In this document: one piece after another, positions 15,053 through 21,047 of the stretch
How the letters are laid out: every line of letters starts with the position of its first letter
Position numbering within the stretch: the stretch's first letter is position 1
NCBI RefSeq assembly: GCF_001557115.1
Contig: NZ_LSKQ01000326.1
Coordinates: forward strand, 1-21,047
Origin: Erythrobacter sp. CCH5-A1
Lineage (GTDB): Bacteria; Pseudomonadota; Alphaproteobacteria; Sphingomonadales; Sphingomonadaceae
Direction of reading: 5' to 3'
Length of the DNA: 21,047 nt
The notes under the pieces: generated by a model
What the model was told of the DNA's origin: nothing
Database searches by the model: none
What the model saw: the letters and a program-made list of their open reading frames with translations, nothing else
Translations under genes and position numbers: made by a program

Positions 15053-16366
15053 TCAGCGCGGCAGGATCGGCAGCACCAGCGGCTCGCCCGCGAGGCTGTC
15101 CGAGCCTTCGAGCAGCGCCAGCGCCTTGGCGACGCAGCGCTCGGGACCCTCGTGGGTGACCATCGCCACCATCACCTCGCCCCCGCCGCTGGCGCGGCCC
15201 TGCTGGATCAGGCTCTCGATCGAGACGTCGCCGTCGCGCATTGCCGCGGTGATCTCGGCGAGCACGCCGGGACGGTCCTTGACCATGAAGCGCAGGTAGG
15301 TGCGCTCGGTGCGGTCACCCGGCTCGGCGGGCGGCATGGCGGCGAGCTGCGCGCTGGGGATCGAGAAGGGCGCGCCCACCTCGTCGCGCGCGATGTCGAT
15401 GAGGTCGGCGGCGACCGCGCTGGCGGTGGGGCCGTCACCCGCGCCTGCGCCCTGAAACAGCAGGCGGCCGGAGAAGTTGCCCTCGGCCACCACGGCATTG
15501 GTGGGGCCGTCGACCGCGCTCAGCGGGTGGCCCTTGGCGACGAGGCAGGGCCGCACGCGCTGGAGCAGACGGGGGCCTGCGGGGGTCTCCTCGACATCGG
15601 CCTCGCCGATCAGGCGAATGACGAAGCCTAGCGCATCGGCCTGCGCGATGTCGGCGGCGCGGACACGGGTGATGCCGGAGACCCTGACGCCCGCAAAGTC
15701 CACTCGCGTGCCGAAGCCGATGCTGGCGAGGATCGCGAGCTTGTGCGCGGCGTCCACCCCCTCGATGTCGAAGGCGGGATCGGCCTCGGCGAAGCCCAGT
15801 CGCTGCGCCTCGGCCAGCACGTCGGCGAAGTCGGCGCCGGTCGCTTCCATCTCGGAGAGGATGTAATTGCAGGTGCCGTTGAGGATGCCGTAGACCTTCG
15901 TCAGCGCATTGGCCGAGGTGCCCTCGCGCAGCCCCTTGATGACCGGGATGCCGCCCGCGACCGCCGCCTCGAACTTGAGCGCGGCATTATGCGCCTCGGC
16001 GAGCTGCGCCAGCTCGTGCCCATGGTGCGCGATCATCGCCTTGTTGGCGGTGACGAGCCCCTTGCCCGCGGAGAGCGCCGCACGGCTGAGGGCGAGCGCC
16101 GGGCCGTCCGAGCCGCCGACCAGCTCGACCACCACGTCGACATCCTCGCGCCGGGCGAGCGCGGTCATGTCGTCTTCCCAGGCGAAGCGCGCGATATCGA
16201 CACCGCGGTCCTTGCCGCGGTCGCGCGCAGCCACGGCGACGACCTCGACCGGACGCCCGGCGCGCGCGGCGATCAGCGCGGCATTGGTGTCGAGCAGGCG
16301 GATCACCCCCGCGCCCACGGTGCCAAGCCCGGCAATGGCGATGCGCAGCGGTTGAGTAGTGTTCAA
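15053..16366 (-). CDS. hom: Homoserine dehydrogenase
   Basis: This 437-residue enzyme reduces aspartate semialdehyde to homoserine, the branch point to threonine and methionine. The NAD(P) site GLGTVG lies at 13-18. Further matches are VVELVGG, GLVTANKAMIA with the catalytic lysine region, and ILNGTCNYILSEME in the substrate domain. The C-terminal ACT domain (TYLRFMVKDRPGVLAEITA onward, about 355-430) is the usual feedback site. The start is a TTG at 16366, preceded by GGAGGG; no ATG lies close enough to keep the first beta strand of the Rossmann fold. The next minus-strand gene upstream is the 291-residue secreted protein, 83 nt away. It converges with paralogue B. Confidence 0.96.
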   Translation of the reverse strand: MNTTQPLRIAIAGLGTVGAGVIRLLDTNAALIAARAGRPVEVVAVAARDRGKDRGVDIARFAWEDDMTALARREDVDVVVELVGGSDGPALALSRAALSAGKGLVTANKAMIAHHGHELAQLAEAHNAALKFEAAVAGGIPVIKGLREGTSANALTKVYGILNGTCNYILSEMEATGADFADVLAEAQRLGFAEADPAFDIEGVDAAHKLAILASIGFGTRVDFAGVRVSGITRVRAADIAQADALGFVIRLIGEADVEETPAGPRLLQRVRPCLVAKGHPLSAVDGPTNAVVAEGNFSGRLLFQGAGAGDGPTASAVAADLIDIARDEVGAPFSIPSAQLAAMPPAEPGDRTERTYLRFMVKDRPGVLAEITAAMRDGDVSIESLIQQGRASGGGEVMVAMVTHEGPERCVAKALALLEGSDSLAGEPLVLPILPR

Positions 16367-16449
16367 GTGGCCCTCCGTCGGAAACGCGAGGCCGCGCTTA
16401 ACCGTGCTTCGGGCGCGGTCAAGCGGGGATACGCCCCATGGGCTCCGGA

Positions 16450-17325
16450 TCAGCCCTGGGTGATTCGCCGCTCGCAGGGGCCGAGTGACTGGCGCACGAA
16501 GGCATAGTCGCCCGCCGCCAGCCGCCGCTCGGCGGCCTCGCGCGACAGGTTGGCACTGCTCGGGAGCTGTGCGGGGAGCGCGCAGGCGAGGCGATACCAG
16601 CGCAGGGTCTCAGGGCTTGGCGGGCGGGCCGCCGAATCGATGATCTCCCCCCACGACACGCCCCATTGCGGGCGCTGCCCCGGCCGCCGCAGCACAGTGA
16701 TCGAGACGGGCGAGCGGTTTTCGGTTGTCAGGAAAATCTGGGTTTCCGATTCGCCCGTCAAGGTGCCCGGCACCGCGAGCGCATCGCTGACCCCGGTGAT
16801 CCGCGGGGCCGGATCCTTGGCGTAGAGCTCGGTGAGAATCGGCCGCACCCGGGCCTCGAGCGCGGGGGTGTAATCGAGCTGCGCGGCGGGCGCGATCAGC
16901 TGCAGTTCGCCCGCGCGGCCGGGCACGCTCTTTGCAAACAGCAAGAATTCGCGCTTCTTGAGCTTGGGCACCTTGCCCTTGGGATCGAGCGGCACGTCGA
17001 CCAGATAGGTGACCGCGCCCCCCACCCCGCTGCGTCCGGCAATCAGCGCGAGCGTCTGGGCTTCGACATAGAGCCGGGCGAATCCCGGTGCGACATTGGG
17101 AGCACGTTCGGGTCGAAGGGCCGTCGTCTTGCGAATCTGCACGCGGACCACCAGTTCCGCAGCGTCCGAAAGGGTCGCCAGATCGGCGTAGGTGGGGCCC
17201 GAAGCAGGTGCGGCGGGCTGGGGCGTATTGCCACCCTGAGGGACCTGCGCCAGCGTCGCCGCGGGCCCTGCGGCCAACACGCAAAGTGCCGCCCCAGAGA
17301 TCGCCAGAGTCTTGAAAAAAGACAT
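16450..17325 (-). CDS. Secreted protein of unknown function
   Basis: This 291-residue protein has a clear signal peptide (FFKTLAISGAALCVLAAGPAATLAQ, about 3-27) and is therefore periplasmic or exported. After a Pro-rich spacer comes TYADLATLSDAAELVVRVQIRK, then VAPGFARLYVEAQTLALIAG, GAVTYLVDVPLDPKGKVPKL, and KKREFLLFAKSVPGRAGELQLI. This alternation of strands suggests a beta-rich domain. The C-terminal part holds PSPETLRWYRLACALP and LSREAAERRLAAGDYAFVRQSLGPCERR, with a likely Cys pair. The AAGGGAAGATTA ribosome site is good. It lies 83 nt upstream of hom on the same strand and may be co-transcribed with it. I recognise it only as a conserved sphingomonad-type hypothetical. Confidence 0.75.
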   Translation of the reverse strand: MSFFKTLAISGAALCVLAAGPAATLAQVPQGGNTPQPAAPASGPTYADLATLSDAAELVVRVQIRKTTALRPERAPNVAPGFARLYVEAQTLALIAGRSGVGGAVTYLVDVPLDPKGKVPKLKKREFLLFAKSVPGRAGELQLIAPAAQLDYTPALEARVRPILTELYAKDPAPRITGVSDALAVPGTLTGESETQIFLTTENRSPVSITVLRRPGQRPQWGVSWGEIIDSAARPPSPETLRWYRLACALPAQLPSSANLSREAAERRLAAGDYAFVRQSLGPCERRITQG

Positions 17326-17553
17326 TAATCTTCCCTTTACCTTTACCCCTGTTGCGCGCCCCCGGACGCCTAGGCTCCTTTGCGTATTAGCAGGGTCTGT
17401 TGCACATGACTCGCAGTGAATCCGCCATGAACCGCAAAAGCGTTTGATCGGCTAGGGGTTGCCCGTTAAAGCCCTGAGCATTGGTCGTGCGGGACTGGGG
17501 ACATTGCCGCGCGGACAGTATGAGGTTGCGTTCGGGAAACGTTTGTTGTTCCG

Positions 17554-17602
17554 CACGTGCCAGCCGGAGAAAGATTGGGCCACGTGCGATGCACGGGCCC
17601 GT
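17554..17602. promoter_or_regulatory. Cluster of palindromes upstream of tonB
   Basis: CACGTG occurs at 17554-17559 and 17581-17586, 27 nt centre to centre (about 2.5 helical turns). ACGGGCCCGT, a perfect 10-bp palindrome, follows at 17593-17602, just before an AT-rich stretch (TAATTTTTG). The grouping suggests regulator binding, but the protein is unknown. Confidence 0.3.
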
Positions 17603-17680
17603 AATTTTTGATCCGGCGTGGGAGGACCGAAATGACCGGGATCCGCTCGCCGACCGCAACGGCCGGGGGGTGGGGAGTGT

Positions 17681-17698
17681 GCCGATCTGCGGATCGGC
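17681..17698 (+). promoter_or_regulatory. Leader hairpin before tonB
   Basis: GCCGATC (17681-17687) and GATCGGC (17692-17698) form a perfect 7-bp stem with a TGCG loop, ending about 8 nt before the tonB ribosome site GGAGAG. It may be an operator or an RNA structure that affects translation. Confidence 0.4.
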
Positions 17699-17722
17699 GA
17701 GTATTTGGAGAGAAAGCGCTGG

Positions 17723-18412
17723 ATGTCCTACGCTAGCCAACAACAAGGGTTGACCGGCCCTAAGCTTGTGTCGCTGATCATCGCATTGGCGATCGTCGGC
17801 CTCGTCGGCACGGGAATGGTTGTCTTCCTTGCCGTCGATGCGATCAAGGAGGCCGTCGAACGGGTCACGACCGTCGATGTCTCGGAGCCGCCGCCGCCGC
17901 CACCGCCACCTGACGAGCCGCCGCCGCCGGAGCAGCAGCCCGAGACGACCTCGCCGCCGCCGCCGGTGACCCCGCCGCAGCAGCTGAACCTCTCGCCGAA
18001 CCCGCCTCCGGTGGAGACGCGTCAGGACATTCCGCCGCCGGCACGCACTGAAGTGCGTCCGTCCGCGCTGCCGAGCGCCCCTCCGGGACCGCCGCCGGCG
18101 CCCAAGGGCCCGTCCAAGGCACGCGGCGTGCAGCCAAAGAACCAGCGCCAGTGGTCGGCCCGTATTCAGGAAGACTATCCGCGTCGTGCGGCCCAGGAAG
18201 AGATCGAAGGCACCGTGGGCGTGCGCTGCACCGTGACCCCCGATGGCAAGGCCACGGGCTGCTCGGTAACCTCGTCGAGCGGTTCCGACATCCTCGATGG
18301 CGCCGCCACCAAGGCCGTGGAGCGTTACGCACGCTTCGAGCCCGCGCTCAACGATGAGGGCACCCCGATCAGCGCCAGCTGGTCGACCCGCATCACCTAC
18401 AAGCTGAACTGA
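17723..18412 (+). CDS. tonB: Energy transducer TonB
   Basis: This 229-residue protein links the inner-membrane proton gradient to outer-membrane TonB-dependent receptors. A single transmembrane anchor lies at about 16-38 (LVSLIIALAIVGLVGTGMVV). A long Pro-rich periplasmic spacer (54-130) spans the periplasm. The C-terminal TonB domain (about 140-229) has DYPRRAAQEEIEGTVGVRCT and a Cys169/Cys180 pair (VRCTVTPDGKATGCSV). It ends with FEPALNDEGTPISASWSTRITYKL. The ATG at 17723 follows GGAGAG, whereas a TTG six codons upstream overlaps that site. The neighbours are exbB and exbD genes. A GC hairpin (18417-18432) follows the stop without a T-run. Confidence 0.95.
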   Translation: MSYASQQQGLTGPKLVSLIIALAIVGLVGTGMVVFLAVDAIKEAVERVTTVDVSEPPPPPPPPDEPPPPEQQPETTSPPPPVTPPQQLNLSPNPPPVETRQDIPPPARTEVRPSALPSAPPGPPPAPKGPSKARGVQPKNQRQWSARIQEDYPRRAAQEEIEGTVGVRCTVTPDGKATGCSVTSSSGSDILDGAATKAVERYARFEPALNDEGTPISASWSTRITYKLN

Positions 18413-18487
18413 TCAACCGGGCCGGCGCCCGGGACTTTCAACGGCGCCGCTCCCACACGACCCATTCTTTTCAAGAGGACTTTCGCA

Positions 18488-19267
18488 ATGAACCTTTACC
18501 TTCTCACCGCCGCCGCCGGCGAAGCCGCTCCCGAAAGCAAGTTCGGCTTCTACGAAGCGATCGTCGAGGGCGGCCCCGTCACCTGGTCGATCCTTGCCAT
18601 CATGGTCATCATGTCGGTCGGCTCGTTCTACATCATGTTCACCAAGCTGTTCGAACAGAACAAGGTGATGAAGCAGTACAAGACCGTGCAGACCACGTTC
18701 TGGCGCGCCGCCAGCCTCAAGGAGGGCGCCGCCAAGCTCGAGAAAGACGGTCCGTGGCGCCAGCTCGCCGACGACGCGGTCAAGGCCCAGGAAGACCATG
18801 GCAAGATGGTCGACGCGCTCGAATCGCATGACTACATGCATGGTTCGCTCCAGCGTTCGGAAGATTCGATCAACGCGGTTCTCAACGGCGGTCTGGCGTT
18901 CCTCGCTACCGTCGGCGCGACCGCGCCCTTCGTCGGCCTGCTCGGCACCGTGATCGGGATCTACAACGCGCTGATCAACATCGGGATTGCCGGTAACGCC
19001 TCGATCGACAAGGTCGCTGGCCCGGTCGGTGAAGCGCTGATCATGACCGCGATCGGTCTGCTCGTCGCGGTGCCCGCGGTGTTCGCGTTCAACTGGCTGC
19101 AGGGCCGCAACCGCAAGATCGCGGCGATGCTGAGCACCTTCTCGACCGACCTGCTCGCCTACATGAACTCGAACGGCGCGGTGAAGCCGGCGGTTCAGGC
19201 GGCTCCGACGGCGAAGCCGGCTGCCAAGCCTGCCGCACCCGCCAACCCGACGCTCAACAAGTCCTGA
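18488..19267 (+). CDS. exbB: ExbB/TolQ/MotA-type proton channel protein
   Basis: This 259-residue protein forms the pentameric inner-membrane scaffold of the TonB motor. The first membrane segment lies at about 31-51 (VTWSILAIMVIMSVGSFYIM). The conserved pair follows at about 133-165 (GLAFLATVGATAPFVGLLGTVIGIYNAL) and 180-203 (GEALIMTAIGLLVAVPAVFAFNW). The GATAPFVGLLGTVIGI and GEALIMTAIGLLVAVPA motifs are diagnostic of ExbB/TolQ. The C-terminal tail is a Lys/Ala/Pro-rich extension (about 230-259) not needed in the family. An AAGAGGAC ribosome site lies in front. It follows tonB by 75 nt and is followed after 129 nt, including a hairpin, by exbD1. Confidence 0.95.
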   Translation: MNLYLLTAAAGEAAPESKFGFYEAIVEGGPVTWSILAIMVIMSVGSFYIMFTKLFEQNKVMKQYKTVQTTFWRAASLKEGAAKLEKDGPWRQLADDAVKAQEDHGKMVDALESHDYMHGSLQRSEDSINAVLNGGLAFLATVGATAPFVGLLGTVIGIYNALINIGIAGNASIDKVAGPVGEALIMTAIGLLVAVPAVFAFNWLQGRNRKIAAMLSTFSTDLLAYMNSNGAVKPAVQAAPTAKPAAKPAAPANPTLNKS

Positions 19268-19282
19268 TCGTCAGATCTGCCA

Positions 19283-19319
19283 ACCGGCGGGAGCGGCCCT
19301 CGCGTTTGCTCCTGCCGGT
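19283..19319 (+). other. Intercistronic hairpin between exbB and exbD1
   Basis: ACCGGCGGGAGC (19283-19294) pairs with GCTCCTGCCGGT (19308-19319), 12 bp with one G-U, around a 13-nt loop. No T tract follows. It could protect the upstream mRNA or set the relative amounts of ExbB and ExbD, which assemble at unequal ratios. This role is inferred. Confidence 0.5.
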
Positions 19320-19396
19320 GCCCTCCGCGCCGGTGCCAAGCCTTCGCATCAGGGCAAGCAGTTGAAGCCAAAGTATTGACAGGCTAGGAATTCACA

Positions 19397-19927
19397 ATGG
19401 CGATTTCAACGGGAGGCGGGGGCGACGCCCCACTGTCCGACATCAACACCACGCCGCTGGTGGACGTGATGCTGGTGCTCCTGATCATCTTCCTCATCGC
19501 GGTTCCGGTGGCGATCCAGACGATCGAGAAGCTCAAGATCCCGGTGTTCGAATCGGTCGAGTCCAAGGACAAGGTCGAAAACCTGCAGATCACCGTCAGC
19601 GCGACCGATGATGCAGGCCGTCAGGCGGGCGACGCGGGCTATGAGGGCGCATCGCGCAACGGGCAGTGCCGGATTTACTTCAACAACATCACGCTGGTGG
19701 ACTCGGCTGAACTTCAGGACCAGGCCTTCAAGCGGCTCGACGCGATCGTCCAGCGCGCGGGCGGGGTCGAGGCGTTGCTCGCCGATCCGGAAAAGATCCC
19801 GCAGGTCCACATCCGCGGTGACGTCAACGCCCCGTGGCGCTGCGTCGCGGGGACCATCTTCCGCGTCCAGCTGGCAGGCTATCCGGTGGTCGGGTTCATC
19901 TCGAACCCGGTCGACCCCAACGCCTGA
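19397..19927 (+). CDS. ExbD/TolR family protein, first paralogue
   Basis: This 176-residue protein has the ExbD membrane helix (about 20-40, TPLVDVMLVLLIIFLIAVPV) with Asp23, the proton-carrying residue of the family. The periplasmic domain is longer and different from standard ExbD (about 140). After residue 60 it carries a Gly/Ala-rich insert (DDAGRQAGDAGYEGASRNGQ), then a globular part with Cys91 and Cys149 (GQCRIYF, PWRCVAG) that may form a disulfide. AGGAATTCACA gives the ribosome site. The order tonB-exbB-exbD-exbD resembles the cluster known from Xanthomonas. The next exbD starts 30 nt later. Confidence 0.92.
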   Translation: MAISTGGGGDAPLSDINTTPLVDVMLVLLIIFLIAVPVAIQTIEKLKIPVFESVESKDKVENLQITVSATDDAGRQAGDAGYEGASRNGQCRIYFNNITLVDSAELQDQAFKRLDAIVQRAGGVEALLADPEKIPQVHIRGDVNAPWRCVAGTIFRVQLAGYPVVGFISNPVDPNA

Positions 19928-19957
19928 CCGCTCAAGCCAAGCTAAGGAGAACAAACC

Positions 19958-20389
19958 ATGGGCATGTCTGGAGGCAAGCTTGACGGCGAGCCGATGATGG
20001 AAATGAACATGACCCCGCTGATCGACGTTCTGCTCGTTCTGCTGATCATGTTCATCATCACCATTCCGGTGGCCTCGCACTCGGTCGACATCGACCTGCC
20101 GCAGCCGAACAACAACCCGCCGCCGCTGGTCGAGCCGACCAAGAACAAGCTGGTGCTCACGCCGGACGATCAGATCCTGTGGAACGGGACGCCGATCGAC
20201 CAGGGCCAGCTGGTGCAGGCCCTGCAGCAGTCGATGGCGATGAACCCCGAGCCCGAACTGCAGTTCGAGCCCGAGGCGCAGGCCAGCTACGACCTGTCGG
20301 CCAAGGTGCTGCAGACGATCAAGTCGTCGGGCGTCACCAAGTTCGGCTTCGTCGGCAACGACAAGTATCGCGACTTCGCGAAGCAGTAA
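19958..20389 (+). CDS. ExbD/TolR family protein, second paralogue
   Basis: This 143-residue protein has the standard ExbD size, with a short cytoplasmic N-terminus, a membrane helix at about 20-40 (TPLIDVLLVLLIMFIITIPV) and proton-carrying Asp23. The periplasmic domain is compact and ends with ELQFEPEAQASYDLSAKVLQ and KFGFVGNDKYRDF. These tail motifs recur almost unchanged in the third paralogue downstream. A strong AAGGAG site precedes the ATG. It is co-transcribed with exbD1 (30 nt gap). A terminator follows 44 nt after the stop, marking the end of the operon. Confidence 0.95.
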   Translation: MGMSGGKLDGEPMMEMNMTPLIDVLLVLLIMFIITIPVASHSVDIDLPQPNNNPPPLVEPTKNKLVLTPDDQILWNGTPIDQGQLVQALQQSMAMNPEPELQFEPEAQASYDLSAKVLQTIKSSGVTKFGFVGNDKYRDFAKQ

Positions 20390-20433
20390 CCGGTTCTGTA
20401 GGCGTCAGAGCGCCTTCAGGAGAGGACAGAAAG

Positions 20434-20464
20434 GGGCGCTGCGAGGATTCGCAGCGCCCTTTTT
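20434..20464 (+). terminator. Rho-independent terminator after exbD2
   Basis: GGGCGCTGCGA (20434-20444) pairs perfectly with TCGCAGCGCCC (20449-20459) around a GGAT loop and is followed by TTTTT. It ends the tonB-exbB-exbD1-exbD2 transcript and separates the third exbD. Confidence 0.93.
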
Positions 20465-20465
20465 C

Positions 20466-20494
20466 GTATCGGTAACCCGTTGCACTCCCGATAC
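20466..20494. promoter_or_regulatory. Inverted repeat and possible promoter upstream of exbD3
   Basis: GTATCGG (20466-20472) and CCGATAC (20488-20494) form a 7-bp inverted repeat with a 15-nt spacer. The spacer covers TTGCAC (20480-20485), a -35-like hexamer. An ATTAGG near 20503 is only a weak -10. TACCGGTA (20492-20499) is a further palindrome. The arrangement fits an operator over a promoter, but is tentative. Confidence 0.3.
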
Positions 20495-20592
20495 CGGTAC
20501 GCATTAGGCAACCTCTTCTTTTTGCGATATTCTTGGCTCCGTCAGCGCGGCCGCCATCCCGCACGGGCCGCTCTGCGAAAGAGGAGAGAGCC

Positions 20593-21027
20593 ATGCCGCA
20601 TGCCCTGAAGCGCCCCCATCTCGCCGCCCCCCGACTCCAGCCCCTGTCGACAATGAACGTCACCCCCTTCATCGACGTGCTGCTGGTGCTGCTGATCATG
20701 CTGATCCTCGCGATCCCGATGGCGGCCAATATCACCCCGGTCGATCTGCCCCGCGACGGCGTCCCGAAGCATCCGGTGCTTGAGACGAACGTCCTCACCA
20801 TCGACGCCGCCGACCGTCTCAAGTGGAACGGCCATGTCGTCACCACGAGCGAACTGCGCGCTGAACTCGCGGCGGCGGGCGACCTGCCGGTCCAGCCGGT
20901 GCTGCGGTTCGAACCCGAGGCGCAGGCGAGCTACGACACCTCCGCCCGCACCCTCGCCCTGATCCGCGAGGAGGGAGCGGGCAACTTCGTCTTCGCCGGC
21001 AACGAGAAGTATCAGGACTTCCCCTGA
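20593..21027 (+). CDS. ExbD/TolR family protein, third paralogue
   Basis: This 144-residue protein has a slightly longer N-terminus (to about 23), a membrane helix (about 24-44, TPFIDVLLVLLIMLILAIPM) and proton-carrying Asp28. The periplasmic part ends in LRFEPEAQASYDTSARTLAL and NFVFAGNEKYQDF, very close to the second paralogue, so the two likely came from a duplication. ATG 20593 follows AGAGGAGAGAG, a strong ribosome site, while the open frame upstream runs through the leader. A terminator and a 203-nt gap separate it from exbD2, so it probably has its own promoter and different expression. Its stop overlaps the start of a further gene (TGATG). Confidence 0.93.
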   Translation: MPHALKRPHLAAPRLQPLSTMNVTPFIDVLLVLLIMLILAIPMAANITPVDLPRDGVPKHPVLETNVLTIDAADRLKWNGHVVTTSELRAELAAAGDLPVQPVLRFEPEAQASYDTSARTLALIREEGAGNFVFAGNEKYQDFP

Positions 21028-21047
21028 TGCCCCACCCCTCGCTGCGC
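21027..21047 (+). CDS. Start of a further gene at the window edge
   Basis: An ATG overlaps the exbD3 stop (TGATG) and gives MPHPSLR before the sequence ends. The overlap type is typical of translational coupling, so a co-transcribed gene is likely, but seven codons cannot identify it. Confidence 0.35.

Larger units (their letters stand above)
17326..17722. other. Divergent intergenic region upstream of tonB (no CDS)
   Basis: This 397-nt stretch separates the divergent minus-strand secreted protein from tonB. No credible gene lies in it. It contains two CACGTG palindromes (17554-17559 and 17581-17586), a 10-bp palindrome ACGGGCCCGT (17593-17602), and a hairpin just before the tonB ribosome site (17681-17698). 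No convincing Fur-type box or -35/-10 pair was identified. Confidence 0.5.

Noticed and set aside
17393..17406. GGGTCTGTTGCACA, similar to IS6-family insertion sequence ends
   Set aside because: No matching opposite end, target duplication or transposase remnant could be seen nearby, so the similarity may be chance.
17387..17746. 119-codon minus-strand frame upstream of tonB
   Set aside because: It overlaps the tonB leader and start, and resembles no protein family.

Overview
The window is GC-rich and looks like an ordinary chromosome of an alphaproteobacterium, most likely a sphingomonad (Erythrobacter/Porphyrobacter-like). The main clues are a CIRCE-controlled groESL operon, a tonB-exbB-exbD-exbD cluster, a homoserine dehydrogenase and class II fructose-bisphosphatase (glpX) pair lying close together, and two secreted proteins with the GEIVVCR-type motif that I associate with this order. 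The assignment is from recall and gene content only. I see no tRNA, rRNA, CRISPR array, phage or intact insertion sequence.

Left part (1-5709): a partial Ala/Pro-rich protein runs off the left edge on the minus strand. A divergent MATE exporter follows, then a convergent MscS-type channel whose stop codon overlaps the MATE stop. Next is groES-groEL with a textbook CIRCE operator in front and structured 3' hairpins plus a strong terminator behind.

Middle (5710-12246): a 55-residue small protein and a winged-helix regulator precede a phytanoyl-CoA dioxygenase-like protein whose first iron-ligand histidine seems to be glutamine. It converges with a GAF-EAL protein whose EAL active site is degenerate. 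Divergent from that are an SRPBCC protein and a zinc alcohol dehydrogenase joined by an ATGA overlap, closed by a terminator. An FAD-linked oxidase of the aldonolactone oxidase type follows.

Right part (12247-17325): glpX and hom lie on the minus strand, separated by two tandem plus-strand paralogues that encode secreted proteins. The tail of glpX is partly duplicated downstream of its stop. A secreted protein of unknown function precedes hom on the same strand.

Far right (17326-21047): an energy-transduction operon, tonB-exbB-exbD1-exbD2, ends at an intrinsic terminator. A third ExbD paralogue follows under its own leader, and a further gene starts at the window edge through a TGATG overlap. 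Together these would power uptake by TonB-dependent receptors, which sphingomonads have in large numbers.

I did not find a clear new defence or mobile system. The most unusual points are the two probably inactive or altered enzymes (EAL and PhyH), the glpX tail repeat with a compensated hairpin, the GEIVVCR paralogue pair between hom and glpX, and the three-ExbD arrangement.
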